A program made the translations under genes and the position numbers. The notes under the pieces were generated by a model. It had not been told where the DNA came from, searched no databases, and saw nothing but the letters and a program-made list of their open reading frames with translations. 64,000 nucleotides of DNA from Selaginella moellendorffii (taxonomy: Eukaryota > Streptophyta > Lycopodiopsida > Selaginellales > Selaginellaceae), in NCBI RefSeq assembly GCF_000143415.4, contig NW_003314267.1, forward strand, positions 2,074,932-2,138,931. Direction: 5' to 3'. Below are positions 45,062-56,451 of this stretch, piece after piece. Numbering within the stretch: the stretch's first letter is position 1; each line of letters starts with the position of its first letter.

Positions 45062-47005
45062 TCAAATTCGCGAGAATAGTTCCTGGATGCTGCCCTTCTG
45101 GACGTCACCCGCGCATATCTGCGAGAAAGAGCTTCCACTGTTCTAAGAGAATCCTCGTCTGATCAGCAAGACATTTACCTCCACGATTTTCTCTGAGGCT
45201 TCCGGGACCACGATCGCTTCCACGCAAACTTCCGCGACCTGATCCACGAGCCGCAAGACCTTTTAGATGCATGCTTTCCTGCTAGAGTTTCTTACCTTTG
45301 ATCGACTGATACCACCTATGAAGAGCGAGTCGGCTGGCCTCATGACGAGAGCCTCATCCTGGAACAAAAAGAAACGTTATCTCTAAGAAACTTAGGAGAG
45401 AATAGCAACGCTTACAGCGGGTGCGTTCTCTCGTAGACCAGCAGGCCTTACGATAGTGTACTCAAGCCCTGAGCGTTGCAATGCAAGCTCTGCCTGCCTT
45501 TTCCTGAGGAAGGATAAAACGAGTGAGACAACATTCTTGCGAAGTTAAAGCTTGTTTCGCTTACCACCACAGAATGGGGATTATCTGGAGGAATGACGAA
45601 ACTCCTATCGACGTGACCAGTATAAACTGCGAGTTAAATGTCAGTCTGGATAGACAATACTTTGCTTGCTACCTTTTTCACTTGTCCTTGGTTCTTGGCT
45701 GCCGAGATAAGGTTCACAACTCCTTCATACTCGATCTGCAAAAAATCACTCAGTGTCAAAGAGAATGTGATTAACAACTTAAGAACCTGGTAAGTCTTCA
45801 TAATATCCAGCGGGAAAAACTTCGTCCCAATGGCACACACGACCGCATTACTGTAAAGCTTGCATTAGACTGGAAGATGAGAAAGAGCCAAACGTACCTA
45901 TCACCCAGTGCTTGCTTGAGAGTTTCGTATTTACAAATGTCGCCACGGACAGCCTGCTTGTCCAGAAAGAAGACACGTTACCAAACAACGCAGTGACACC
46001 AGCAGCACAAATTTCAACTCACAGTCACGTTGCCCTGCTCGTTGAATCGATTGGCCTTATCACGACACAATGCTCGCACTTTGGCACCTCCTTTCGAGAG
46101 CTTTTCCACCACGAGCCTGAGTTTAGAGAATCAAAACTTGGTTACAAAGGCAAAAACGAAAGAAAAAAGCAAGAACGGAAAAACGAACTCACGAACCTTC
46201 CAGTTCTTCCCGAGGCACCAGCCACGAAAACCTTGAGATCAGCAAACCGCCCTTGATCGTGCCGAGGTTGCTCCTTTGGTTCCGTGCCATCTTGATCGTG
46301 CCGGGGCTGCTCCTTTGATTTCTTGCCATCTTGATCGTGCCGGGGATGCTCCTTTGATTTTATGCCTTTAGACGAATCCACGGGAGCGCTGCCAGAAACT
46401 TCTTTCGAGACTGCCTCAGCCCCCCCAGCTTCTACGTTCTCTTTCAAATCTCCTCCCAAAGAAGAGATGCCCTCGAGCCGATCTCTCTCTTCTGAGTCTT
46501 CCAATCCATCGTCAGCTTCGTTCTCCTCTCTCAAATCACCTGGCAAAGAAGACACGGCCTCGGGCTCTTCCGACTCCTCAACTCCATCCTCGCCATCATC
46601 CGACGCAGCATCCTCGTCGGAGATTTCTTCATCCAGCGCATTATCGAGCAAAGATTTCTCTTGCCGATCTTCCTCATCCCCGTCGGGAGTCGAGCTATCC
46701 AGGATGTGAGGCTGCCGGACGAGCTCTTCCTCCACCGGATCATACAGATTACGCTTATTCAGGAGCTTCATATGCCCTGCACAGACCGATGCGATCAACA
46801 ACAGCCAAGACGCAAGAACAAGAGAAGAAAATTTCCACTCACGAGCTCGCCGATGCTTCGTCCGCGCCACAATCTTCTGCATATCGCGCTTGGATCCTCC
46901 CGACGCCGTCGAGCATCGCACCAATCCGCGAGCGCGCCTCGCCGGAGGAGCATCCGCATTGGACCGCCATTGCCATGCGGCATCGAACCCCAACGTTAAT
47001 TCCAT
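45062..47005 (-). CDS. Tic62/At2g34460-like atypical SDR, chloroplast-type, intact
   Basis: Ten exons: 47005-46197, 46116-46023, 45953-45898, 45850-45787, 45735-45673, 45626-45565, 45503-45416, 45358-45296, 45238-45179 and 45118-45062, giving 471 residues with all borders GT-AG and in frame. Order: Ala/Arg/Ser-rich N-terminus (likely transit peptide); hydrophobic segment SSLVLASWLLLIASVCAG; a long acidic, repeated region with SKEQPRHDQDG units; then an NAD(P)-binding SDR domain with VFVAGASGRTGRLVVE, RGDICKYETL, VVCAIGT, LVTSIG, YTIVRPAGLREN and VAEVCVEAI. The catalytic domain resembles At2g34460 and the N-terminal module of Tic62, an NADP(H)-sensing protein at the chloroplast envelope and thylakoid. 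The long acidic insertion is unusual. The role is probably redox-linked but unproven. Divergent from the DCN1-like gene across 294 bp. Confidence 0.88.
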
Positions 47006-47299
47006 ACTCCCTTCTCTTTATTTTTAGGGTTTATGCCACTCGCTTGTTTTGTTCTTGCGCCAAGCGCGTTGCCGCCTTCCACGTCGCCGATCGATCGGGA
47101 GGTGGTCGCATAGGCAGCATCTTCTCGAGCGCTGGTCGATCGATCGCGAGGTTTTAGGGTTCTTATTTAAATCTGCGGGTGGTCGGGGAGAGGCAATTTG
47201 GGTATTTTCGCGTGGTTTTGTGCTTTCGTTCGTGTGTGGATTCGTTCGAAGATAGGTGCCTCTTGTAGTAGCGCGGCAGTCGCCACACAGCGCTGCAAT
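47006..47299. promoter_or_regulatory. Shared intergenic promoter region of SDR and DCN1-like genes
   Basis: The 294 bp between two divergent start codons. Telo-box-like TTTTAGGGTTT occurs near 47020-47031 and TTTTAGGGTT near 47152-47161, motifs known from promoters of growth-related plant genes. ATCGATCG words occur near 47085 and 47136. This segment is absent upstream of damaged SDR copy 1. Confidence 0.5.
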
Positions 47300-48520
47300 A
47301 TGAGGAAGAGTTCCAGGCGCACTGGCGTGATGCCCGCTCCAGCGGCGATGGCTCCACCCGGTAAGCCAGTTCTTTCACGCGAAAGCCTTACTCTTTCCTT
47401 CTTTTTTTCTCCATAGTGAAGAAAAAGAAAAGGACTGACACGAGTTTGAATCCAGCAAAGTCGAGCTCCAAGGAATTCGATAAGTGTGACACCTTGTTCA
47501 GTCGCTATGCTGAGAAGAATGACAAGTGCTTGATCGGGTGAGTGAGAGCTGGAAATTGTTTGATCGGCTGGTCGTATTGACAAACGTTGTTGCGAAAAAA
47601 AAAAGTCCGGAAGGAATAGAGGCGCTGTGCCGGGACTTGCAGATCGAACCCACGGATATGCGTATTCTTCTCCTGGCTTGGTGAGTATTTCCGAAAGCTA
47701 AGAGCTTTGAGCGAATCTTCCGGTTATATGTTCCAGGAAATTCGGAGCTGACAAGCAGGGATTCTTCACGCTGGTGAGTCTTGCTTTTGAAAGTTTTTTT
47801 CGCGCATTCAAGGATTGTTTGTTCTAGGAGGAGTGGCGAGCGGGCTTGAAGGCCTTGAAAGCGGATACACTGGATAAGTTGAAGAAGGCACTCGCAAATC
47901 TCCAGCAACAGGTGCGTGAGTGTATGATTCAAGCATCTTTTCGCTTATATAAGTTATCTTGCTTTCCAGGTTGCGGATGACGAAGAAGAATTCAAGTCCT
48001 TGTACAGCTTCTCCTTTCAGTATTGCTTGACAGGTAATCGCAAATCATCCATCCATCGCTGTCGCTGTAGAGATTGATGAACCTCCTTTCTCTTCCAGAA
48101 CCAAGGCAAAAGACGCTGGATCTCGATTCGGCGTGCCAAATGCTGGAGCTCATTCTCTCGGGACGACCGCATTTGGATTCCTTCACTCGTTTCCTCCAGG
48201 TACTTCGTTGCTCTTTCAGGTTTCTCCAGAGTTTTCGATCGATCTTCACTCTTGGTTGGGATACTTTCTTCTCAGGAGCAAAAGGAATACAAGGGGATCA
48301 ATCACGATCAGTGGATTGGATTTCTTCGCTTTTGTGACGAGGTATTCTAAAACTTTTTAAACGTTTTTTCGCGGGATCCCATCTTAACACTCGCTTTGGA
48401 TCAATCACGCAGGTGAGCACTGATATGAGTAACTACGATGAGACGCAAGCGTGGCCTCTGCTCCTGGACAACTACGTGGAGTGGTCAAAACAGGCCGGTG
48501 GCTCCAAAGAGCCCATGTAA
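47300..48520 (+). CDS. DCN1-like protein (cullin neddylation co-E3)
   Basis: Nine exons: 47300-47360, 47417-47537, 47606-47680, 47737-47773, 47828-47911, 47970-48033, 48099-48199, 48276-48341 and 48413-48520, giving 238 residues. It is a PONY/DUF298-domain protein. Visible landmarks are a basic N-terminus, [48 protein letters not shown], and the C-terminal [18 protein letters not shown]. The last contains the Ala and Asp of the conserved patch through which Dcn1 contacts cullin. DCN1-like proteins act as scaffold E3s that help Ubc12 load NEDD8 onto cullins. Length (usually about 230-260) and exon frames are normal. Single copy in the window. Confidence 0.95.
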
Positions 48521-48905
48521 GAGAGAGGTGGAATATGCGATTGGAAATTCTTTTTTGCCCTCCCGCGTGGCATGGTGCGCTGGCACAGCTAGACAAGTGT
48601 TAGCCAATGTAGGCCCAGTATTCGAATGACGTGTCTCGTGACGTGGTGCATTGTTACTACAATTTGGGGGAAGACGATGGATCTTTAGATCTTTCTCCTC
48701 GCTCGCGCTGTAGCAACGACGAAAGGAGCCTCAATCGGTGATGCGCGTTGGCTTTTCAGTGGCCGTGCTGCGATGTCGGCGCTTGCGGTCTTAGGTCTAG
48801 GATTTGTGGCTGTAGGTCGGGATTTCTAGGGGAGCTCCGCTCCACAACAGGGAGGAAGAGGATTTCGCTGCTAATGCTGCTCGATCGATCGAGGCAGCTC
48901 ACGAG
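48521..48905. other. Intergenic, DCN1-like 3' end to DnaJ 5' end
   Basis: Holds the 3' UTR of the first gene and the promoter and 5' UTR of the second. An ATCGATCGA word lies near 48883. No other gene seen. Confidence 0.6.
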
Positions 48906-50662
48906 ATGGTGAAAGATACGGAGTATTACGACGTTCTAGGATTGACGCCGGATGCGAGCGCGGCCGATGTAAAGAAGGCGTATTATGTTAAGGTAATTGT
49001 CTCGTCTCGCTTGGCAAGCTCTCGATCGAGAGTGATCTTTTCTCTTCCGGACAGGCTAAGAAGGTACACCCAGACAAGAATCCCAATGATCCACAGGCCG
49101 CAAGGAATTTTCAAGTAAGTGAGCTAGCTCCTTTCCAATCTTCCAAGCGATTCTTACAAGGGATTCCATAAACTCTCTAGCTTCTCGGGGAGGCGTATCA
49201 AACGCTGAGCGATCCTGCGAAAAAAGAAGCCTATGACAAATTCGGCAAAGCTGGAGTGTCAACGTAAGTGTCTTTGCTACGAAGGTTCCATGTGTTCTCA
49301 TCGAGGCTTTTTTGTTCTTGTGATGTTTCTTTCTTTGCAGAGACCAAATGCTCGACCCCGCTGCGGTGTTTGGCATGCTCTTCGGAAGTGAGATGTTTGA
49401 AGATTACGTTGGGCAGCTTGCAATGGCATCTATGGCGTCCATAGATACTTCAAGTGGTGATAACCAAGCCATGGATCTGAGGCAAGTACAAGAGAAGCTC
49501 AAGGTGAGTAGCTAGCGCTTTTGTTTTCTGTCTAGTTGCTTGCTCTTTAGTTTTCCGTCCGTTAACTCGGCCTTGTCTTCGCTCTTCACAGGTTTTGCAA
49601 CAAGAGAGGGAAGATAAGCTTACCAAGTGCTTAATCGCTCGTCTACAGCGTTATGTTGACGGCGACAAAGACGGGTTCAGTGAATGGGCGAAAAACGAGG
49701 CTCAGCATCTTTCGAATGCGGGTATTATATAATCTTGGTGCTGAGCTTTGATCCGTGTTTTTTAACCCCGAAGTGCTTTCTATAATTTTGCCCTGTAGCT
49801 TTTGGAGAGCCGATGCTGCACACGATTGGGTACATATATGCTCGACAGGCTGCAAAGGAGCTTGGTAAAAAAATGTTGTTCATGGGAGTTCCTTTCTTGG
49901 CGGAATGGGTTCGTGACAAGGGACACTTTATCAAGTCACAAGTGACCGCCGCGGCTGGTTTGTAGAGTTTTACTCAGCTCCGCTTTTGCCATTATTCTAA
50001 CAAGCAACTGTTGTCTCAGGTGCGATCGCCTTGATGCAAATGCAAGAGGATATGAAGAGGCAGCTCGCCGCCGGGGGTGATATGAGCGAAAGTGCCATCG
50101 AAAAGTATCTTGAATCCAAGCAACAAGTGATGATCGACTCTCTGTGGAAGCTCAACGTCGCGGACATCGAGGTCACTTTATCGCATATCTGCCAGAACGT
50201 AAGCAAGAGATATCACAACACTCTGATATACTCTGATATACAACAAACGTGATATACTTTCCAGGTTTTGCACGATGCTACCGCTGGAAGAGAAGTTCAG
50301 AGGCAGCGCGCAAAGGCTCTGAAAAAGCTGGGGAATATTTTCCAGGTTTGTTTGCATTCTCCATTCTCTTATCCTTTGTTCCGACAGGGCTTACAGGGAG
50401 CCAAAGTTCCGTATAGAAGAGAGAAAAGCCTTCGTCACGACGCGAAGCTGGGTCAAGACAGCTCGAGCTCCACACCGACGCCTCAACCGAGTAATTCATC
50501 TCAGACCTTCCAGGTTTTTATCACTTAAAGTTGTTTCCAAGCTCAAATCTTCCATGAACTTTTCTTTTGTTTGATTTGTTCTTCCAGAACCCAGCGGATG
50601 GTGGTTTTGCTAATCAGCCCACGTCAATGCCATCTCCAGCTGCTCCTCCGGGCATGGCATGA
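48906..50662 (+). CDS. DnaJ (Hsp40) protein with C-terminal DnaJ-X domain
   Basis: Ten exons: 48906-48992, 49055-49114, 49181-49263, 49341-49503, 49592-49721, 49799-49957, 50020-50198, 50265-50345, 50397-50513 and 50588-50662, giving 377 residues. The N-terminal J domain begins [14 protein letters not shown] and carries HPD at residues 34-36 (KKVHPDKNP), then [17 protein letters not shown]. It has no Gly/Phe-rich or zinc-finger region, so it is a type III J protein. The middle and C-terminus ([21 protein letters not shown] through [19 protein letters not shown]) match the X domain of plant DnaJ proteins such as the At1g21080 and At1g76700 group. The tail is Ser/Pro-rich and low in complexity. 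It stimulates Hsp70 ATPase; the Hsp70 partner is unknown. Confidence 0.94.
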
Positions 50663-50899
50663 AAAAAATGGGAGAGATTGTGAAGAAAAGATCGATACTC
50701 CATTCTTTCATTGCGTGTATTGTGTGCCTATGTGATCTGACGGGTATAATTGAGACACGTGTCTAGTGGGCATTTGAATGATTCTAGGACGAGAGACAGC
50801 AAGGAAAGCGTCCTCCCGTAGAGTTTCTTGGCATTTGCAAGGCGTGATTAGGGCTTGTGGGAGCTCCGCTAGGGCTCTTCGATCCCGATCCTCGCCGCA

Positions 50900-52526
50900 A
50901 TGTCGGACGCAATGGTAAATGGATTGGCAGGCGCTGGAGGCGGCCTCGTCGCGCAGCTCCTCACTTACCCGCTCCAGACGGTATTGTTAGCTTCGATCGA
51001 TCGAACCGAGCGTGATTCTGTGATGCATTCTCAGGTAAATACTAGACAGCAGACGGAGAGGAGATCAAAGAAGCCGTCTTCCTCCTCGTCGGATGGTTCG
51101 CAAGCGACAATTCGGAAGAGTGGCACAATTTTGGAGATCTACAGGGTATGTTTTGGATCTTGGGGCGTTGACGGAATTATTTTGGTGTCATAGGTGATAG
51201 CGGAGGAAGGATGGGGTGGATTATATAGAGGTTTGACACCCTCACTTCTGGGAACAGTAGCGTCTCAGGTTTGTATGCGTGCTAAAGTCGTGATGAACTT
51301 ATAGTTTTATTTGTTTGGTTTGTGCAGAGTGTGTACTACTATTTCTATCAGCTGTTTAGAAATGCGGCCGAGTCTAATGCTAGACGGAGGAGAAAGAATG
51401 GCATTGGAGATGGTACTGTTGGTATGTCCGACTCACTACTTGTAGCAGCATTGGCAGGGTAATTGGTCTTGATGCTTGTCTCTGACTTTGGAGTTCCTTT
51501 TTGCCTATTGCAGAAGCTTGAACGTACTCCTGACGAATCCTATCTGGGTCGTGGTGACTAGAATGCAGGCATGTTGTGCTAGCTCGTTTTCGTTGCTTCA
51601 TATTACCGATGTTTCAGACACAAACGCAAGCGGAAATGAAATCAAGCGCTCTTCAAAGTGAGATTGAGAAACCTCCTGCATCCCGTGAAGCATTGCCAGC
51701 GGATGTTGAAAGTCAAGAAAAACAAATAAATATTGTCTCTCCTGCCACCAATCATGGTGCCGCCTACACTGTAAGTTAATGTTACCTTTTTTTTTATGTT
51801 AGTCTTGATGATGATTGCTTGTTAGGTTCAAGACCTCTACCGCGAAGCCGGTTTAATAGGCTTTTGGAAAGGAGTTCTTCCCACTCTTATAATGGTAACC
51901 ACCAAACTTTGCATCCGAAACTCTCACGTTCATGTATCGAACAGGTTAGCAATCCCGCTATTCAATTTATGATTTATGAGACCCTATTAAAGGAACTCAC
52001 CAAAAAGAGAAAGATAAACAAGCATGGGATGAAAGATGTTTCCCCTTTAGAGGTAAATGCGATTGCTTCCAACATTCCTCGGTTGACAGTTAACTGCCAG
52101 ATTTTTGTAATTGGTTCTATTGGCAAGCTCGGTGCCACAATTGCCACATACCCGCTGCTCGTAGTAAAGGTACTGAAGTTGATGTTATGGTTGTCCCTTT
52201 CGCTAAAAGATGTCCTTGGGTTACCAGTCGCGCCTCCAAGCGAAGCAAGCAATCGGTAGGGATAAATCAACGCAGTACACAGGTTGAGTATCGATATTGT
52301 TTCGTGTCGTTGAGTTGACGTATGTGACCTTTGAACAACAGGAACTTTAGATGCAATCTTCAAGATGATCAGGTACGAAGGTTTGACCGGGTTCTACAAG
52401 GGGATGAGTACAAAGATCGTACAGAGCGTGGCAGCTGCGGCCTTGCTCCTTATGATTAAGGAAGAGCTGGTCAAGGTGGCTAGAAAGCTATTACTGAGGC
52501 GGCAAAAGAAACTTGCATCTCGTTAG
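50900..52526 (+). CDS. PXN: Peroxisomal NAD carrier (PXN-like), mitochondrial carrier family
   Basis: Eleven exons: 50900-50980, 51035-51145, 51194-51268, 51328-51458, 51514-51568, 51618-51770, 51826-51894, 51945-52052, 52101-52169, 52228-52282 and 52342-52526, giving 363 residues. Three carrier repeats are visible, with signatures YPLQTVNTRQQ, NPIWVVVTRMQ and YPLLVVKSRLQ, each at the end of an odd helix. The second half-signatures are GGLYRGLTPSLLG, GFWKGVLPTLIM and GFYKGMSTKIVQ. The Trp in NPIWVVVTRMQ and the overall order match plant PXN (At2g39970), which moves NAD into peroxisomes in exchange for AMP to support beta-oxidation. A hydrophilic loop (exon 6) separates repeats 1 and 2. The intron after exon 5 begins with GC (51569-51570). 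No frame damage. Confidence 0.92.
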
Positions 52527-53230
52527 CTGCTAAGAGGTAAACTCTTCTTCTTTGTGCTGGTGTAAGGTAACCTTCGATTTGTTTTTCCAGGCGATTTGAA
52601 ATAATTTCTGACTTGACTTCCCAAGGCGTGAAGGATGTTCCATTCTTGGCTCGTTTGAAAGCTGCCACCCGAAAGATTTAAAGATATGGATCGGTTGGAA
52701 TCCACACGGGTGTGGCCAAGCACTTTGTATTGGTAGTCACAAGGGGCCACTCTTTCCTTTGTCGCATTACAAGCCGGAGCAGAGCTGGAGAACATGCAGG
52801 TGGATTGGACTAGGATCAGAGATCAAGAGAGAGGGTCCGGGATCTTCTTTCCAGCAAGTTGGAGCAGTCGTGAATTGCGTGGATGCTTGGTGGAAAGAGC
52901 TGTCACCAGGTTGCTGGGGCTTGTCAGGGACAAAGTCTTTGGCAAACACACTCTACTAGTATGAAGACCGATTGTCTTGTCAGTACTCTCTCTCGAATTG
53001 AGACTCCGCGTCAATGCGGAGAGATGTTGCTCAAATGATCCTGCGCTAAGCCGACCGTCGCTCGCAGCAAACACCCGAGCTTATTAACCTTGACCTCTGA
53101 CAGTGACTTTGTGGCTGCAGCAGCAAATAGATTGGTGGGACGTTCCCATTCAGCACAACGAGTAAACAAAGAACGAGAGGTATGAGTTGTGCTGCTTTGG
53201 TGCGAGCTGAATATTATACTAACACCTTGG
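52527..53230. other. 3' flank of carrier gene, unassigned
   Basis: Probable 3' UTR up to about 52740. Beyond that no gene can be supported; frames on both strands are short and without recognisable motifs. Confidence 0.45.
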
Positions 53231-54800
53231 ACGTTTGACTGTGTATCCAGAAGGAGCCAAATTGGCGTGTTTACAAAAGCTCGAGCATTTGCGGTCCCAC
53301 TCGTTAAGTAGCTACCCTCGTGGAGGAGAGAAAAAAAGAAAGAGGAGAAAAACTGCAAGAGGAAGAAGAAAAGGTTTGCTATTTTATGCTACAGTTCTCA
53401 TGTTCTTGCTTGTATAGCCGCACATTTGGGACTACGAGCAGCCCGAATGAGACTCGCAACAGCGAGCTCTCAACTACCAGCGTAGCTTCCTATATGATTG
53501 TGGCTCGAGAGATGGTACTCGTTCTTTCGATTTACCGGCCACTGCTCCTTGGAATTTCTCTCGGCTTTACAACAAAACTTTTAGCGTGTGCAGTGGTGCT
53601 AGATCTACCGCAGCCTGGCACTCTGCAATCAAGGATCGTGCTGTCGGTACGCTTTGACTTCCTGTAGCCGCAGCCGACGTCCTCGCGTTGGCTACGGCTT
53701 GCTTTGTTTCCTTCCTTTTTCGCGTCCTCTGTGTATGATACTAATCAACTCTTTCTTCTGTAGGATAAAGCAGGAACACGCACAGAGGCCGTGTGCATAT
53801 ACCGGCAAACAGATTACGAAAGAAGTGATTATATGTGCACCGGAGAGGGAGGTAGGTGCATGTAAACATCAATCATACGCCTTCTGGAGTTGAGATTCCC
53901 AGAAGAAAATAAAACTCGAATAGACAGGCTCTCTCCGTGCGACACAATGCTCTGCAATTAATGGGGGAATGGAAAATCCCTCTAGAATGGTGAGCCGTCT
54001 CCGTGGTTGCTTTTGTTTTTACTGGATTGTCTCTCTTTTTTTTTTTTTTTTACAGGGTGGAGGAAAGTGGACTTGGAGCCATGAGTTACAACTGTCCGAT
54101 GGTTCCCGGAGGAACTACAAAAGCTGGTAACTTCACACCGACAAAACTGTTTCAGGATCTATCTCCCAGTGAAAATGTGGCGACCTCGGTGTGCACAGGA
54201 TACCAGGGGTGCTGTCCGACACCACGGCGTGAGATATTCCATTGCTGTGAGATCTTCTAATCCAGGTTCGCCAGCATCGTAGCTTAGCTCACTCTTATTT
54301 CCTTGCTTGCACAAGATATTGACTTAGTGGAAGGTTTATCGCCTTGCGCACAACCTAACGACCGTGCTCTCGTTTTTAAAACATTTGCTCCAGGGAACAC
54401 GAAGAAATACACATGGCCTTATATTCGACTTTGGCTTGGCTCGCCGTGCTACGTGATTTTCCGCAAACTGGCCAAAGAACTACTAATATCAACCAACTAA
54501 TCTCACCGTCATTTGACGTCAGCCTACATTGCTGCCGAGCTCATGGTGATGAAGGCAAGCCATATTTTCTGTTCTCTTGTTTTGGTTTCTCTTTTCTTTC
54601 GCTCGGTTCTTTTTTTCCCTCATGCTTTGTTCTCTTCCTCGCGCAGGGTGTGTTGCAACTTGGACAGCGATGGCGGTTTCCTGATTGATTTAAACGGGGG
54701 CCGTGTCTCATTCCCAGCCCGTTTTGTTTGCGTGAAGCTTCTTCTCAAAGCGCGTAAGGTTCGTTCTACTGTGCTTGCTTAGAATCGATTTTTATAACCA
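53231..54800 (+). other. Coding-like stretch, unidentified
   Basis: Several plus-strand segments can be joined through GT-AG borders into long frames. Examples are a segment at about 53430-53650 (YDCGSRDGTRSFDLPATAPW), 53764-53850 (RTEAVCIYRQTDYERSDYMC), 53937-53988, then 54056-54125 (GGGKWTWSHELQLSDGSRRN) and a cysteine-bearing part to about 54270. A stop codon lies in the first segment and I see no clear start. It may be an unrecognised gene or a decayed one. I could not assign a family and present no firm model. Confidence 0.25.
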
Positions 54801-56218
54801 TGGAGATTCTTAAACGTTTCCAAGGAAATCCAAGCTTCGTTTTTTATTTCCAGGAACGAAAGAGCGGTTGTTGGCCAGCGGCGTGGGTGTTCTAAACACC
54901 ACGAAAAACGCGAATTCTTCCGGATGAGCTCATCGTTTTGCCCTTTTTCCCTTACGATATCCGGGTCTACTGGTAGACATAGATTTCGTTTGTCATATTA
55001 CATGAGCTCATCATTGTTACAGGTTAGTTTATGTGTCGTTACAGACCTTCATTTAAACAGCCGAGAAATTTGGCCGCGTTTGTGATGCAAGCAAAGCCAG
55101 CCAACAAGCAAGCCTCCACCATCGCCGGGTAAAAACATTTGTTTTTCCACTTCTCACTCACTCCAGTTTTTAACCGAGGGGAGGAAGAATGTCGACAAGG
55201 ATGGATTGTCCTTGAAAGTGAAGGGAATCGAACCCTGTCAACCCGGAAAATTAATCCCGCGGCCGTGGGGCCGCCGGGGTTTTGTCGGAGATGCAACGAC
55301 ATGGGACCCGAAATCATATCGGACGCTGATGCCCGAGCCACTGAGGCGCGCACACGTGGCAGTCCACAGGGGCCGCAGTTAATGCTTGGGTCCCGCCACG
55401 TGCGCGCTAGATGCTGGGTTCCAGAAGGCTGACGTGGCCAAACGGTTTTTTTGCCCTGGAGGTCCCAGGCTCGAATCGCAAGCGCGTCGGAAGGGATCTC
55501 GCCAAAGTTTAAAATAATCGCAACTCGCAACGTTTCGCTTGTTGACAAGAATTTTTTTTATAATCTTGTCAATGCAACTTGATCGTATTTTTTGTGGAGA
55601 CCGGATAATGTCGGTGAAGACCCAATCCACAGCGTCCGATTCTTCTGATATTTGTTGTCGTCCGTCCGTTCCGTCCGTCCTTGTGTATGTTTGATACGCT
55701 TGGACCATCCAGTCTCTATACACGCTGTTTCAAGAAGACACGGGATGACCGCTTCCACAAGCACACAAGAATTGTATATCGTACATGAGAATGCGACCGT
55801 CAACTTTATGAAAAAGCTCGCGGGGAAAAAAAAAAAAACAAGAAAATTTGATGCGAGATGGAAAAACTACCCTCTGGTCGTTTGCTTGAACTGCAAAGTC
55901 ACGTCTTATCGAGCTTTATATTCCTTGGAGACATATCAATGGGGGCCATACCACCTTTCCAAAGTCCGTAAGTCTGTTAAGCAAAGATTTGCTACGCACA
56001 AATTATATTAATATTAGTTACACCTTACCAACCACGAATCAGGGAGCCCTAACCAGGGAGGATATTCGGTGATCCATGGCAAGAATATGTGATGATTGAT
56101 GTGGTGGTGGTAGCAACCTAGTATTGCGCGCGTTTAAAATCTCCGGGGGTGGGAACAAGGGTTTCTCTGCAGCTCAAGTGTCACAATTCCATCCGGTCTC
56201 TGTCACATCCCTCTCGCT
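54801..56218. other. Intergenic region with tRNA-like promoter boxes
   Basis: No gene supported. On the minus strand around 55355-55205, a box A-like CTCAGTGGCTCGGGC is followed further on by GGGTTCGATTCCC. On the plus strand around 55434-55480, TGGCCAAACGG is followed by GGCTCGAATCG. Neither folds convincingly into a complete tRNA. They may be tRNA-derived SINE remnants. Confidence 0.3.
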
Positions 56219-56283
56219 TTCGATCGATCGCTCCTCCCTCTCTCTCTCCCTCTCCCTCTCTCCCTTCTTTCTCTCTCGATCAA
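56219..56283 (+). promoter_or_regulatory. CT-rich tract in the MYB-1 leader
   Basis: A run of CT and CCT units about 170-230 bp before the MYB-1 start codon, flanked by ATCGATCG words. Pyrimidine-rich leaders are common near plant transcription starts. Its function here is not shown. Confidence 0.4.
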
Positions 56284-56451
56284 TCGATCGAGGCATTCCT
56301 CCGCTCGCTCTCTGGCGCTCGCGCGCACTTTCAAAAGAAATACACCATACAATGCGATTGATCGATCGATCCAGCAAAGCGGCCGGGGATGATCCATCGT
56401 TCGTGCTCGTTTCCCCCGCATTAGGTTAATTTGGGGGGAAAAGAGTAGAGT

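Noticed and set aside
55205-55260. tRNA gene on the minus strand
   Set aside because: Only a T-arm-like GGGTTCGATTCCC is convincing; anticodon and acceptor stems do not form.
55039-55548. 169-codon minus-strand open frame
   Set aside because: No recognisable motif, no splice partners and irregular composition; not enough to call a gene.
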